Shown here: piece after piece, positions 53,184-63,972 of the stretch
Numbering within the stretch: the stretch's first letter is position 1
How the letters are laid out: every line of letters starts with the position of its first letter
Assembly: GCA_960531495.1 (NCBI GenBank)
Contig: OY482847.1
Location: 25,262,775-25,326,774, forward strand
Origin: Zeus faber
Lineage: Eukaryota > Chordata > Actinopteri > Zeiformes > Zeidae
Direction of reading: 5' to 3'
Length of the DNA: 64,000 nt
Notes under the pieces: model-generated
The model's database searches: none
What the model was told of the DNA's origin: nothing
The model's input: only the letters and a program-made list of their open reading frames with translations
Position numbers and translations under genes: made by a program

Positions 53184-53218
<35 letters not shown>
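53164..53218. repeat. (CG)/(CA) alternating purine-pyrimidine tract
   Basis: CGCGCG run passing into (CA)n. Left-handed Z-DNA-prone composition beside a CpG-rich region. Confidence 0.9.
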
Positions 53219-53219
53219 C

Positions 53220-53540
53220 GTGTCCAGTGTCGAAAGATGTTCCGATGTTGCGCTCGGAACGTGTTCACACCTACAGATACGGGGCGGCGATCGGCAGATC
53301 CTCTCGGCTTTGACGGGATGAGAACTCTCAGTCCCAAAGCACCAGGGAGGACGCCGGGTTGCCTTGCGTTCACCTCGCCGGGGGACGGGGAATGTTGCCA
53401 CCGCTTCGCAACAACACCGCCAACTCGCGTATTAAAGTCGGTTCAGCGGGAATCCAGGAGTGCTGCCATTTTACGCATTCCCACCATCATGTCGAGTTCG
53501 CAGGTTGACCTATAGCTGTTTACGTTAGCCTAGTTAGTTA
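53220..53540 (-). promoter_or_regulatory. nr1h3: CpG-rich candidate promoter/first exon of NR1H3
   Basis: CpG-rich patch with a minus-strand donor-like CCGGCGAG|GTGAACG at about 53373. It is a reasonable first exon for the minus-strand NR1H3 transcript. The start site is not determined. Confidence 0.35.
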
Positions 53541-53961
53541 TATCGCTATGTAACCGGAGTCAGCGGCGAAGTATTTGTGGTAAATATAAAGTTATTGGTC
53601 AGGCTAGCGGACACATTTACACTAACCAAGGCCTTTAAGGGTGTAAGATTGCCTGCTAGGCCAGTATAAGGCTCGCTGGTTTTCAGCAGAGCTGTGTGTG
53701 AACTGAGACCCAGACATCGATAAGTAGTTGAAGCAGGCTAGCTAACTCCCTGCTACACACACACACACACAATATAAATGTTACAACACGACTGGAGCTT
53801 AGAAAACACGTCTACGAGTACTTGCCGAGTATGTCCGCGTTCCCGGCCTCACATTCCGACTGGTGAGTTCACTGTCGTCCCCCGCCAGTCGCTTCGATCG
53901 TGGCCACGACTAGTAGTAGTAGTAGTAAGTACGAAGTTAGCACGTTAGCATGCTGGCTAAC

Positions 53962-54005
53962 GTGACTTAAACCGGAAGTGGGGTCATGTGACTTAAACCG
54001 GAAGT
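53962..54005. promoter_or_regulatory. Tandem ETS-type sites (CCGGAAGT x2)
   Basis: A 26-bp direct duplication: GTGACTTAAACCGGAAGT at 53962 and again at 53988, with CATGTGAC between. CCGGAAGT is the ETS/GABP consensus typical of CpG-type promoters. Lies between NR1H3 (minus) and ARL14EP (plus). Confidence 0.5.
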
Positions 54006-54027
54006 AGGGTTTGCACGCCCGCTCTGG

Positions 54028-54256
54028 AGGGAGGAGAGGAGGACAGAGGAGAGAGGAGAGAGGAGGGAGGAGGGAGGAGGGAGGAGAGAGGAGAGAGGAG
54101 AGAGGAGGGAGGAGGGAGGAGAGAGGAGAGAGGAGAGAGGAGAGAGGAGAGAGGAGGGAGGAGGGAGGAGGGAGGAGGGAGGAGAGAGGAGGGAGGAGGG
54201 AGGAGGGAGGAGAGAGGAGAGAGGAGAGAGGAGGGAGGAGGGAGGAGAGAGGACAG
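54028..54256. repeat. GGAGRGA minisatellite (7-bp unit, about 32 copies)
   Basis: Alternating GGAGAGA and GGAGGGA heptamers. Open in several frames because 7-bp units lack stops; the Leu-Ser-Pro and Arg-Glu-Gly frames are artefacts. G-rich enough for G-quadruplexes on the plus strand. Confidence 0.95.
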
Positions 54257-55099
54257 AGAGTTCTGCTTCCGTCCTTCACTTTCGCTCTTTTTTTTGTTTG
54301 TTTGTTTTTTTGTTTTTAATTCCCGCATTCTTCCATCAAATGCCGTTCCAAAACGTGGCCCGCGCCTCATTGTCTGCTGGTGCAAAGTGTCGAGCCTTCA
54401 GCCGGCTACCGCCCCGCTCACAAACGCTTCAAGCGATGCATTTTAATAATGCAATAATCAACTATTCAACAATATTCATCTTTTTTTTAAATTAATATTA
54501 TTATTATGAATTCGTTCATTTGAATTCGTTGTTTCACTGAACGGATTTTAAAAAAAAAAGGTGCACATTTGCAGTTTTTCTATTCGTAATAATTATTATT
54601 ATTATTATTATTATTATGGGTGACCAAAGTGGGACCGTGGGACACCCATCACCCATCAATACTGTATGTGTTATATTCAAGGTTCAAGATTCAAGATTTT
54701 TTGTTCGTCACATACATCTACGTACTTTCATACATATATGCAGTGGAATGTCAATGCAACGCACCCGGTGATAACACACAATATGTCCTAGGACGACAAA
54801 AAAATCGTTCTAAAACCCGGACTAACTGACTCCTAAAACGTGACACAGTAAGTTGAATACTTGTAGAATAAAATAAAATACAATAAAAATAAAATGGAAT
54901 AGATAGAGGGAATATGCTTATGTATCTACAGATATGTGCATTAAAGTGGCATGTGAAATAATTGTTATACGCGTTTTGTATTCTACCCGGTATACAGATG
55001 TATATATATATATGTTATTATTATCTTTTTTTTTTGTTTCCTCCAAACATGTAATTAGTGAAACAAAAATGGGTTGGCTTCTACAGGACTTGTTTTCGC

Positions 55100-55315
55100 C
55101 CTCGGTCCCGTGTACCACCGTGTTGACGTGCGCTAACCCCGCCGCTGGATGCAATACACGGCACTGGCGCCGGGGGGTGCTCGCTGCGAGCCCGGGACCG
55201 GACGTGGACCGGGTCGAGCGGAAGTGAAAGGGGAAGCCGAACAACGCTCGCCGGCGGCGGCTCGTTCGTGTCCCCCGCTGCTGCTCGGTTCTCTCCCGCA
55301 ACACGCCCCGTGACC
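55100..55315 (+). promoter_or_regulatory. arl14ep: CpG-rich promoter/5' UTR of the ARL14EP-like gene
   Basis: Dense CpG (GCGCCGGGGG, GGACGTGGACCGGGTCGAGC, CGCCGGCGGCGGCTC) with GCGGAAGTG, an ETS-like site, about 95 bp before the ATG. Sharp drop to AT-rich DNA on both sides. Confidence 0.6.
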
Positions 55316-55386
55316 ATGCCCGTCATCTGCGCGGCGATCGGCTGCAACAACAAGTTCATCAAAGGGTCTGAAATCAGGTTTTATAG
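55316..55386 (+). CDS. arl14ep: ARL14EP-like exon 1, THAP start, residues 1-24
   Basis: Encodes [20 protein letters not shown] then RFYR (split). The C-x4-C pair of the THAP finger is here. Donor ATAG|GTGAGC. Confidence 0.85.
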
Positions 55387-58300
55387 GTGAGCTGACGCTC
55401 CGAGGCGGCACATTTCACCGCTTTCGCGAACTCGTGGTGGGCCAACCGACGTTACCGGGCGCCAGCGTTTCTATTCTCACTGTAAGGCGGCGTGTGTCCG
55501 TTGTGCATGTCTAACCCAATGTCATTTGAAAAATGCTTTTAAAAAAGGCCTCTTAAATAACCACCGTAGCCGCCATTCTGGGCGTGTAGCATATAGATAT
55601 GGGTATAACATGGAAAGGTATAGATATAAATATAAGTAGTGCATCAGTTCAGCAAGTATTATCTGCTCTGTCGGAGCCATACATCACAATTTCCTGAGCC
55701 CACAGCCAGGCTGCAGTCCCCTGTGAGGATAGACAGACAGATAGATAGATAGACAGACGGACAGATAGATGCGCTTTTCATCAGTTTAGGTTGTTCCTGC
55801 ATTGAAACGGATTGATTTAGTGATTACTTCTGAAGGATTTAGTTACATAACTTCATTAAGTACCATCCGTTTGAACGATTGCAACATGATTCATAAGCCC
55901 ATTCAAGTATTTGTCAAAAAAAAAATAAAAAAAATACCCTCACTCAGGATTCTTTCTATCTCCCGGGAAATGGAGAGAAGCACTCTTGCTGAATATTGTT
56001 TCTGGTGAAAGGTGAATTGCTGAAATGGCTGCCGAGTTATTTGCAGTGTTTGCAAATCTCTGACCCGCGACAGGAAGGCTCAATGACTTGTCGACCCTGT
56101 AAACCCTCATATGCAGCAAAGTACTTTCGCTTGGATTTTTGAGTCCCCGCCAAAGTTTGAAGATCTTAAGACAATCGCGATGAAATCTCTTGTCTCAAGG
56201 GTCGTCAAGAGCGGGCTGGAAGTCTTTTAGGTTTGAGATTTATTTCACATCTGATATTGTCTTAAGTCTTAAGTCTGGGCTCCTGGGGTGTCTTTCAGAA
56301 TCCCAAGATGTGTGACTCCCCTCTGATCGCTGTCTTTGCTAAATCCTGTGTTGTGTGCACTACTGAGACGGGGGAAAGGCTTATAATGTGAACTGCTGTC
56401 TTTCAGTATATCCCTGCATTCAGTGTTTGTCAGGGCATCACTTATCTTTTTACCAGGCTTTCTAGAAATAATGGACTAAGATGTGATGATTAAAACGATA
56501 CATATGAACCTGCTTTGGAACTAAAGGTCTTCACTTCTCTTTCGATGCCAGGTTCCCACTCAGTAAACCCCAGCTTGCTTCCAAATGGGTGCACAGTTTA
56601 GGGATGAAGAACTTCATGCCGACCTCCAACACATGCCTCTGCTCGGAGCATTTCAGGCCAGACTGCTTCAGGGACTACAACGGGAAGCAGTTTTTGAGGG
56701 AGGACGCGGTCCCCACCATATTTACAGGCGGGCACGATTCATCGAAGGTGCAGGTTCACGAACGCCATGTCCTCTGGATGTATACACGCATGTTTTTGGC
56801 AACCTTACCAGTCAGTCCAACACGGATGAATGTTATTTGTACTGAATAAACATCTGTGCAGTCCCTGCAGATTGAACTACGGAAAAGGGGGGCGATAGCC
56901 AAGGATACAAACCTTGCGAACCGAGTGGCAACACAACCTGACAAAGACAAGACAAGGGAAGCGGCAAGTCAGCGCAGGGAAAAACGGGCCTTCCGGGTGA
57001 GTTTGCTTTTTGAAAATTGTTTTAATCTCCTTTAAATTATATTTCATACCCCATTGACAAAGTGATGAATATGAGCCAAATACGTCTGTACCAGGTGCAT
57101 CTTCAGTTGTCATGCAAAATTAATAATAAGAGGAAGAAATCAAGAGCAAAAAATGTCCTCTTTATTAATTTGCTATATTTGCACATTCTGATAACCTGAA
57201 GTCTATAACCAAACGGTATAGATCTTTCTCTAATAGTAGACTGACTGTACGTACATAGGAAGAATCAAACCTCTGCGGTTTAATGTGAGCTCAAGCAATT
57301 TATTACTGCAAAAAATTATCTCAAAGTACACAGCTACAAGCAGGTGTAAAAATATTAAAACTTAAGTGTTTCATTTCGTCTGAACAAAGTCAACATGACG
57401 TTGTTTTAAATGTGAACTGCCAAGTTAATCGACAGAATTGAGCAAAATTCCACTTTAACATTTTATTATTTAAATGACCAAATGTCACCAATCAAAGTCT
57501 TAATAATCATTCACCACTATCTACTGCATGTAGGAGATCCAATGAAGCAGTTCTACAATCCTGATCACCCCATCCTGAGTGGTTTCAAACGCATTATCTC
57601 TCCTCATCTAATTCACCGGACCTGCAGTGAAGCGCCTGTAAACATTACTTTCCCTTGCTCAAATGTCTTTTTTTTTTTTTTTGTGTGTGTGTGTTTGTTC
57701 CAGGGTGGACGAGGAGGACGTGGAGGCAAAACTTTAGCCTCCGACAGGTGAGAACAAAACAAAATTCTGAACAAATGCATTCACTCTTGTGCTATAATAG
57801 TGTTACCGTTCTGCCTCCTCTCTTTGCTCCTTGAAGTAACAGCATAGTGGATTGGACCGAAAATACTTTCTCCGGTCCATGAAACTACGTTTTGAAACTT
57901 TTCTGGATTAGATTAGATATTCAGCGCAACAGCATAAATGGGCCCAAACCAATAAAAACATTTTTTGCCATAATCATAAACCATTATTGTCATAATACGA
58001 AAAGAATGACCCAAAAATTAACTGGAAAAGTTGGTCATGTACAATAACTAATGAAATCAACCCAACAGTGAACTACAAGACTGAACCTAAAGATAAGGAA
58101 AAAATTGGAGATGTACAATAAACCTAATGATAAGCATTAAATATAGGCCAAAAAACCTGACCAAAAAAAACAAAAAGAAAATGTAAACAGTAAGCAGAAT
58201 GTTGGCAATAAACCTCCGAAATGAATAGTAAACGTACAACCGTGTCAACAGATTGACATTCTGGAAGTGTTATCTGTGTTATCTTTCATATTCTAGCTTC

Positions 58301-58562
58301 AGACTGTCTCTTTGTTTTGCTCCCGTGGTCCAGACAGTCGCTGGGAGCCAAGAGCAAAGTGTACGACTGCAACGGCCAGCTGCTCTCCAACGGTAAGGAC
58401 ATGTGCGACTGCCTAGACGTGGACTGCATGGGCTGCTTCTACCCATGTCCCGACTGCGGCTCCCGGAAGTGCGGCGTGGAGTGCCGCTGCGACAGGAAGT
58501 GGCTCTACGAGCAGGTGGAGGTGGAGGGCGGCGAGATCATCCGCAACAAATACGCCGCGTGA
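55316..58562 (+). CDS. arl14ep: THAP domain plus ARL14EP C-terminal domain protein, complete, 5 exons, 221 aa
   Basis: Exons 55316-55386, 56552-56747, 56871-56996, 57704-57747 and 58334-58562 sum to 666 bp with matching phases. Residues 1-80 form a THAP zinc finger: C5 and C10, invariant P26 and W36, C54 and H57, and a closing AVPTIF; THAP domains bind DNA. Residues about 95-145 are basic and end [20 protein letters not shown], leading into [14 protein letters not shown]. Residues about 155-221 are the ARL14EP domain: [40 protein letters not shown], many cysteines. Human ARL14EP is an effector of ARL14 linking MHC-II vesicles to myosin 1E, and it has a different, non-THAP N-terminus. Orthology is supported by the C-terminus and by FSHB next door. 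The role of the THAP module here is unknown. Confidence 0.85.
56552..56747 (+). CDS. arl14ep: ARL14EP-like exon 2, rest of THAP domain, residues 24-89
   Basis: Encodes [20 protein letters not shown], then [20 protein letters not shown] and REDAVPTIF, ending GGHDSSK. Acceptor GATGCCAG and donor AAG|GTGCAG. Donor position chosen so that exon 3 continues in phase 0. Confidence 0.85.
56871..56996 (+). CDS. arl14ep: ARL14EP-like exon 3, basic linker, residues 90-131
   Basis: Encodes [20 protein letters not shown] and [20 protein letters not shown]. The REKR block corresponds to the REKRRL segment of mammalian ARL14EP. Acceptor TCCCTGCAG and donor CGG|GTGAGT. Confidence 0.8.
57704..57747 (+). CDS. 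arl14ep: ARL14EP-like exon 4, Gly/Arg-rich, residues 132-146
   Basis: 44-bp microexon encoding [14 protein letters not shown]. Acceptor TTGTTCCAG after a T/TG-rich tract and donor CAG|GTGAGA. Phases match both neighbours. Confidence 0.8.
58334..58562 (+). CDS. arl14ep: ARL14EP-like exon 5, Cys-rich ARL14EP domain, residues 146-221
   Basis: Encodes [20 protein letters not shown], then [20 protein letters not shown], then [15 protein letters not shown] and IIRNKYAA with TGA. Very close to the mammalian ARL14EP C-terminus. GC-rich third positions. Confidence 0.95.
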
Positions 58563-60300
58563 CCAAACGCTGTTACACAGGCGAGAACTTTCGAGCCGGA
58601 CGTCATGACATCCCGGAGTCTCTCTCCGCGAACCTCCCTCGTGGACTTCATCACCCCGTCTGGGATTTTTTTTTTTTTGGACACAATTCAAGAGTATTTC
58701 TTTTCTTTTATGTGTACACTTTTATGTGAACCCAGCAGGTTTGAAAGGGTTATGGGCATTTTTGGATTTGGCTCTCGTTCCTGAAGTGTCGGTTCTGCTG
58801 CGCATTCCTTCAGTTGTGCCAACTCGGATAACTAAACACTGTCTAGCATTAACATCTTGGTCTTAGAAGTAAATTTTAGAGTTTGGTTTAATGAGATATA
58901 GACTTAATTTGTGATCGTGCATAGATTATTTTTATTTTTTTACACACTATGGGCCGAATTCACAAAGAATGGATAACGGCCACGAATAGCGCCATGAATT
59001 GCGCATCAATTGCGCCTGCTATCTGCGCCGTCTTATCGGCCGATTCACAAAAGACATTGCGTTAAAGCTATGACAGCAAAAAACACAGCCATAAAGTTTT
59101 GCTGCTGTGTGCAATTGGCCCTTGTTTTGCGTCCGATCGCAATTGTCCGTGTGGCAATTAACTGTGCGGAGAGGTTATCAATGCTCTGAAGCCTGACACG
59201 GGACACACACATTTTTGTTTCGTTCAATTAGGAGAAGGAGTAAAATAAATGGGCTTAAAATATTGAAAAAAACCTTTTTTTAATTGTTTTATTTGGAGAA
59301 ACGGGCACATATGTAAATGCGTAACGGAGGTCTGAATTACACATTTACTGCGCAACTGCTCTACACTTGCCTGTTTTACGAATTATCAGTTTTGAATAAA
59401 TATAAAACTGAGAATTACTGTTGGACAGTCATTTTTATTAAAATTTTTTTGTGTTTAAAGAAAATGTTGGGGCTGCTGTGCCGGTGCTATGCAAAATCCT
59501 GCGGGGCTATGGCACCGGCAAGCCCCCCTCTTAGCACTGCTTGGGATTTGTCCCAAACTATGGATAAATGGTGACGTTTAAATGCACAATGTTCGGAACA
59601 AATTCTAACGCGACAATGAGCAACCAATTAAGTCATGCCGTGATGTAAAGGCCACCATTCGTTCTGCAAATGAATGAGGAATTGACACAATACCGTGTAT
59701 ATTGAATAACTGCAGTGGTGCTCATTTGTGGGGAAAGAGGAAAAATTGTCAATGAAGGCGGTGGCTAAATGGAACGACTCCATCACGCACCGACCCTGAA
59801 CGTAGTTAGATCTGGAAGCCATTATTCAAGCCCAGGACGTTCACGTCCAGCTCGACATGTCACAGCGGCTTTTCCTCAAGCGTACGCGGCTGCTGGGTGT
59901 AAAAGGATGGGTCTTTTTTGCCCCTGATGATGTAGAAATCTGAAAATGTTTCATGTGGAACATGATTTGGGTGAGCCAAGACCTACCGTACGAAGCGAGA
60001 CCTAATGTTGAATTGTATTGCCTATTCATGAAGTGTTTAATGTTGAGTAGATTACTGTTGCTCTTGGAATAGATACATCATTACTGCTCTAGTAAAATCC
60101 CAGTAGCATGACCCCGAAAGTAATCATTAATTAAACTTATTTGTTTACTGACTTTGGCATATCAACTTTAACCCAAACCCTTCATCAATTGCTTGTTGAA
60201 ACAACCAAATGATCTCATGGAAGTAAAGTAGGCCAGGATTGACCACATTTAATACATTTGTACAGTGAAATTGAAAATGTATTAAAAGAAGGGCTGTATA
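58563..60300. other. 3' UTR of the ARL14EP-like gene and a possible Harbinger-type relic
   Basis: No poly(A) signal can be assigned with confidence; AATAAA occurs near 59243 and 59395. 58950-59060 starts GGGCCGAATTCACAAAGAAT and repeats CGATTCACAAAA, like the ends of common fish MITEs. No gene was recognised. Confidence 0.45.
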
Positions 60301-61184
60301 CACCGATCATCCACAACATTAAAACCACTGACAGGTGAAGGGAATAACATTGCTCATCTCGTTCCAATGGCACTTGTCAAGGGGTGGGATATATTAGGCA
60401 GCAAGTGAACAGTCAGATCTTGAAGTTGATGTGTTGGAAGCAGGAGAAATGGGCAAGCGTAAGGATCTGAGCGATTTTGACAAGGGACACATTGTGATGT
60501 CTAGACGACCGGGTCCAAAATGACAGGTCTTGTGGGGTGTTCCTGGTATGCAGTGGTTAGTACCTGCCAAAGTGGTCCAAGGAAGGACAACTGGCAACAG
60601 GTTCATGGGCGTCCATGGGCTCATTGATGCACGTGGGGAGCGAAGGCTAGCACTTCTGGTCCGATCCCACAGAAGAGCTACTGAAGCACAAATTGCTGAA
60701 AAAGTTAATGCTGCTATGATAGGAAGGTGTCAGAACACACAGCGCATCACAGCTTGCTGCGTATGGGGCTGCGTAGCTGCAGTTCGGTCAGAGTGCCCAT
60801 GTTGACCCCTGCCCACCTCTGAAAGCTCCTACAATGCGCACGTGAGCATCTGAAATGGACAATGGAGCAATGGAAGAAGGTGGCCTGGTCTGATGAATCA
60901 CGTTTTCTTCTACATCATGTGGATGGGCGGGGTTAGGGTTCGATCTGATCAAGTATCTGTGGGATGTGCTGGAACAACAAGCCCGATCCATGGGGGCCCC
61001 ACCTCACAACTTACAGTACTTAAAGGATCTGCTGCTAACGTCTTGGTGCCAGATACCACAGGACACCTCCAGAGGTCTTGTGGAGTCCATGCCTCCACGG
61101 GTCTGAGCTGTTTTGGCGGCACGAGGGATGATGCACAATATTAGTGGTTGTTAGTCGTGGTTTTAATGTTGTGGCTGATCGGTG
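60301..61184 (+). mobile_element. Tc1-like transposon deletion derivative
   Basis: Near-perfect inverted ends (CACCGATCATCCACAACATT, and from the right CACCGATCAGCCACAACATT), TA on both sides. Interior keeps transposase pieces: MGKRKDLSDFDKGHIVM, then IDARGERRLALLVRSHRRAT and AQIAEKVNA, then the C-terminal RGLVESMPP-type end. Frameshifts, stops and a large internal deletion leave 884 bp, so it is non-autonomous. Same family as the fragment at 19426-19695. Confidence 0.92.
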
Positions 61185-61269
61185 TACATTTTGTTTGCTA
61201 TTTTGACTTCCAGAAAACCTTTAGTTGTCTAAACGTATTGAAATTGGTGTGAATGGCAGGTTTTACCAA

Positions 61270-61800
61270 TATATCTAGAGGCTTGTGTCAGTATGGATGA
61301 CTTTATCCCTAACTGGTGTCCACCACTGTTCGCGGTGAAGCAGGGAGATGTTTTCCCTCCAGCATTGTTGTCACTGACTGTGGATTCTCTCAAACTGTTA
61401 GAATGAGCTGTGTGATGAATGGAACGTCAGTGCTCTCCTCTGTGTGGAGGCTAATGGTATTGTTTTACTGTGCAGAGACAAACAACGCTCTCTGTTGCTG
61501 GTGACTGGCCTAAAATGTGTCACGTCTTCATCAATGACAAGAATTCCCAAATGAGGTTTTTCAGAATTCAATCACAGTCCTTCACTAAGCTTCTGTTTAG
61601 CTTTGGAGATAAACACCAGGTGTGGTGTTACTTTTAAGTTCTTATGAGTCTCTTGGTTTCTACCTAGAAAACGGACGAACTTTGTGAAAGGTCCTTGGCT
61701 CCTCTCCGAGTCCGCTGGTCGGACTCGAGGGAGACTTCTAGGAAAGACAAAAGCATTATGAGAAGCCTGTCTAGGCCATGTTTGGGACCGAGCCGAGGTA
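61270..61800 (+). pseudogene. Decayed non-LTR retrotransposon reverse transcriptase
   Basis: Translated pieces in order: PNWCPPLFAVKQGDVFPPAL (the GVKQGD.LSP motif), a degraded palm segment, VFINDKNSQMRFFRIQSQSF then FSFGDKHQ, and SLGFYLENGRTL (the YKYLG.YL motif). Multiple frameshifts and stops. Clade not determined. Confidence 0.65.
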
Positions 61801-63012
61801 TAGGATTATAAAGTTGAGGAATTATCTGAGCAGGTCCATGCTTCCATTGGCCACGGTCCCTCTGAGTTTTCTAAAGAACGTGTGCCGTTGAGGAACGATT
61901 TAATGCAAAACTTAGAACATATGGTTTGAATAAAAATGAGTTCACCGTTGAAATGATGTGTAATAAAATCTGCCTAATAGGAGAAGGTCTTTCCAGACCA
62001 GATCAGGTCTGGAATATTGCCTTACGTATTGCCTGGAAACCGGAGCCTGTGGCGGCATTGGTGAACAGGATAGGTTTTGTCATTTATGTTAGTTAAAATA
62101 GACTGAAAATGAAATGCGTTTTGTCATGGGGTTTTTTTTTTTATCCTACTTTGTGTCATGATCAGAGGTGTTTGTTTGATGAGACAGAGACTGAGAAGAT
62201 GTCGAGGAATTAGTCGTAGAGGATGCGGAAATCATGAAAAGATTGTTTGAGAGGAAGCAACTGGCCCTGCCCTTGTGGATTATTACCCCAATTATGAGCC
62301 TGGACGCTGAGAAAACATACTTTTCACCAAGTGGTTCGAGTTTGTACCAGTGTTTTACAAGACTATGTCTCATACGTTGTTGTAATTGAGTCATGACAAA
62401 AAGATTTTGTGCAAAGGAGCCGGAGAACCTCATTGATAACGTTTTAAAAATAGGAAAAAGCAATGGAGGGTTTTGCTCCCTCTTGTCATGATTTCAAGAA
62501 TAGTGCCATGCAGCACAGTATATCACGTTCACCCCAATTATATGGACTGGGTGCGAGAGGCTTTTACTATGTTTTCTGAAATACTCAAGGCAGTATTTCA
62601 CACATATTATTCATGTAGTACTGTTTGTTCCTTTGACACTCACGGCAATTGCCGCGGCTTGCGTATGTCGCCTGGAAAAATAAGACCTTGTGCTAAAGCT
62701 TTGTTCACAACTCCAGATAACAAAGTCAGTTACTATAGAGTAATGCTGTTGGATTGATTATTTGCCTTATGCCCTTAGCTTATTGTAGGACTCAATAAGT
62801 AACATCTGCCTCAATTATTAATTACCGACGGATTTTGGTAAAGCAGGCCAACATTCCTGAACGTCAAGCCAGCGATGCTCAACTAGAACTTATTCTAATA
62901 CACAAAATACACAAAGTACATTTTTTTGATAAGCATTTATTTCAGTTAATTCAGCCGTCATAGATATGGAGGCGGTAGCTGTAAATCAGATATCCAGGGC
63001 TCGCATGATGGC
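61801..63012. other. FSHB-ARL14EP intergenic and FSHB 3' UTR
   Basis: No supported gene. A minus-strand AATAAA at 62936-62941, about 75 bp after the FSHB stop, is the likely FSHB poly(A) signal. The rest is unique-looking or decayed LINE sequence. Confidence 0.5.
62936..62941 (-). terminator. fshb: Likely poly(A) signal of FSHB
   Basis: AATAAA on the minus strand, 72 bp beyond the stop codon at 63013-63015. Confidence 0.5.
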
Positions 63013-63213
63013 TTATAAGGAGAGGCAGTTTGTAATGTCGTCAGGAAAGATGCTATCGCAACTAGTGTCCTTAGAATCGCACAGCATGCACCTGCAGTTC
63101 CGGGCTATGGGGTAGGTGACTCCCACAGGGCAGTCCTCGATGTGCATCACCTCGTACGACCAGTCGCTGTTACAGACATTCTGAAGCGTCCTCAGCCCAA
63201 CAAAAATTGAACC
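63013..63213 (-). CDS. fshb: FSHB exon 3: residues 54-119
   Basis: Encodes [20 protein letters not shown], then [20 protein letters not shown], ending [11 protein letters not shown] with TAA. Acceptor CATCTTAG. Carries seven of the twelve cysteines. Confidence 0.95.
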   Translation of the reverse strand, partial: GSIFVGLRTLQNVCNSDWSYEVMHIEDCPVGVTYPIARNCRCMLCDSKDTSCDSIFPDDITNCLSL

Positions 63214-63652
63214 CTAAGATGGAGACAATCATCTTTATAAGATCTCCATTCACCCCAGAATTACCCCTAAATATTGCACATTACCTTCAATGGACAAGTC
63301 ATGTTCATATTTAAAAAAATGATAGGTTACTACCAGAATTACATATGCATACATACTGGCTCATATAATACAAACCAAGCCTGTATCCTTTATTCCAACA
63401 AGCAAATGCATGTTTACAAGTTATAAATCGTGTCTATAAATATAAAATATTGCCAAATGAGATGTAGACGTGATGTCATCCACGATCCATTACCCTTTGG
63501 TAGCACTGGCCCGCACACACGGTTGTTTCGATGGCTTTATTCACGCCACAGCTCTCCACAGTGATGGTGATGTTAGTTGGATGACAGTCAAGGCTGCAGC
63601 CCTGCCCTGCTGCTGCCAGTGCCAGCACCATCGCCATGACAACCAGCTGCAT
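63013..63652 (-). CDS. fshb: FSHB (follicle-stimulating hormone beta subunit), complete coding region, 119 aa
   Basis: Pituitary glycoprotein hormone subunit, secreted as a heterodimer with the common alpha chain to stimulate the gonad. Two coding exons, 63494-63652 and 63013-63213 (53 codons plus 66 codons and stop). The start [18 protein letters not shown] is a typical signal peptide, mature chain from about C19. Twelve cysteines as in the cystine-knot family, including C-A-G-Q-C and the seat-belt C-R-C-M-L-C. One N-glycosylation site, N27-[22 protein letters not shown] is characteristic. An early cysteine (C19) near the mature N-terminus is typical of percomorph FSH beta. It lies convergent with the ARL14EP-like gene; promoter and exon 1 start are at or beyond the right edge. 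Confidence 0.96.
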
Positions 63653-63658
63653 CCTCAG
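63494..63658 (-). CDS. fshb: FSHB exon 2: start codon, residues 1-53
   Basis: Coding from 63652. Encodes the signal peptide, [20 protein letters not shown] and [12 protein letters not shown]. Acceptor CACCCAG at 63658 leaves six bases of 5' UTR; donor AGG|GTAATG. Confidence 0.95.
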
Positions 63659-63972
63659 CTGGGTGCAGTGCAGAAGCCAACCACAAGGGAGAGATCAGCC
63701 TGTGCGTCAGATGCCACCTCAGAGGGTCATTAATGGCCTTGAGCTCAAGCTCCAACACATTTAACACGGTTAATGATTAACAAGCATTTTTTCCCGGATA
63801 TGAAAACGGCCGATTTAACAACCTGCCACCCCGTGGGTTAAAGATATATTCTGATATATCAGAGATATTTCATCTTAACTTTCATTAATTTGCCTACTAA
63901 GTGCTGTGTAACATCCCTATTCCAAGGCTTATCAAGCTGACTTCTCTTTAATTCATACACGAGAACACTCAC

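Noticed and set aside
53869-54385. Open frames rich in Leu-Ser-Pro (minus) and Arg-Glu-Gly (plus) over the GGAGRGA array.
   Set aside because: Seven-base repeat without stops; no conserved flanks, signal or splice evidence.
62146-62463. 105-codon minus-strand frame downstream of FSHB.
   Set aside because: No recognised motif; lies next to decayed LINE sequence and has no sign of a promoter.
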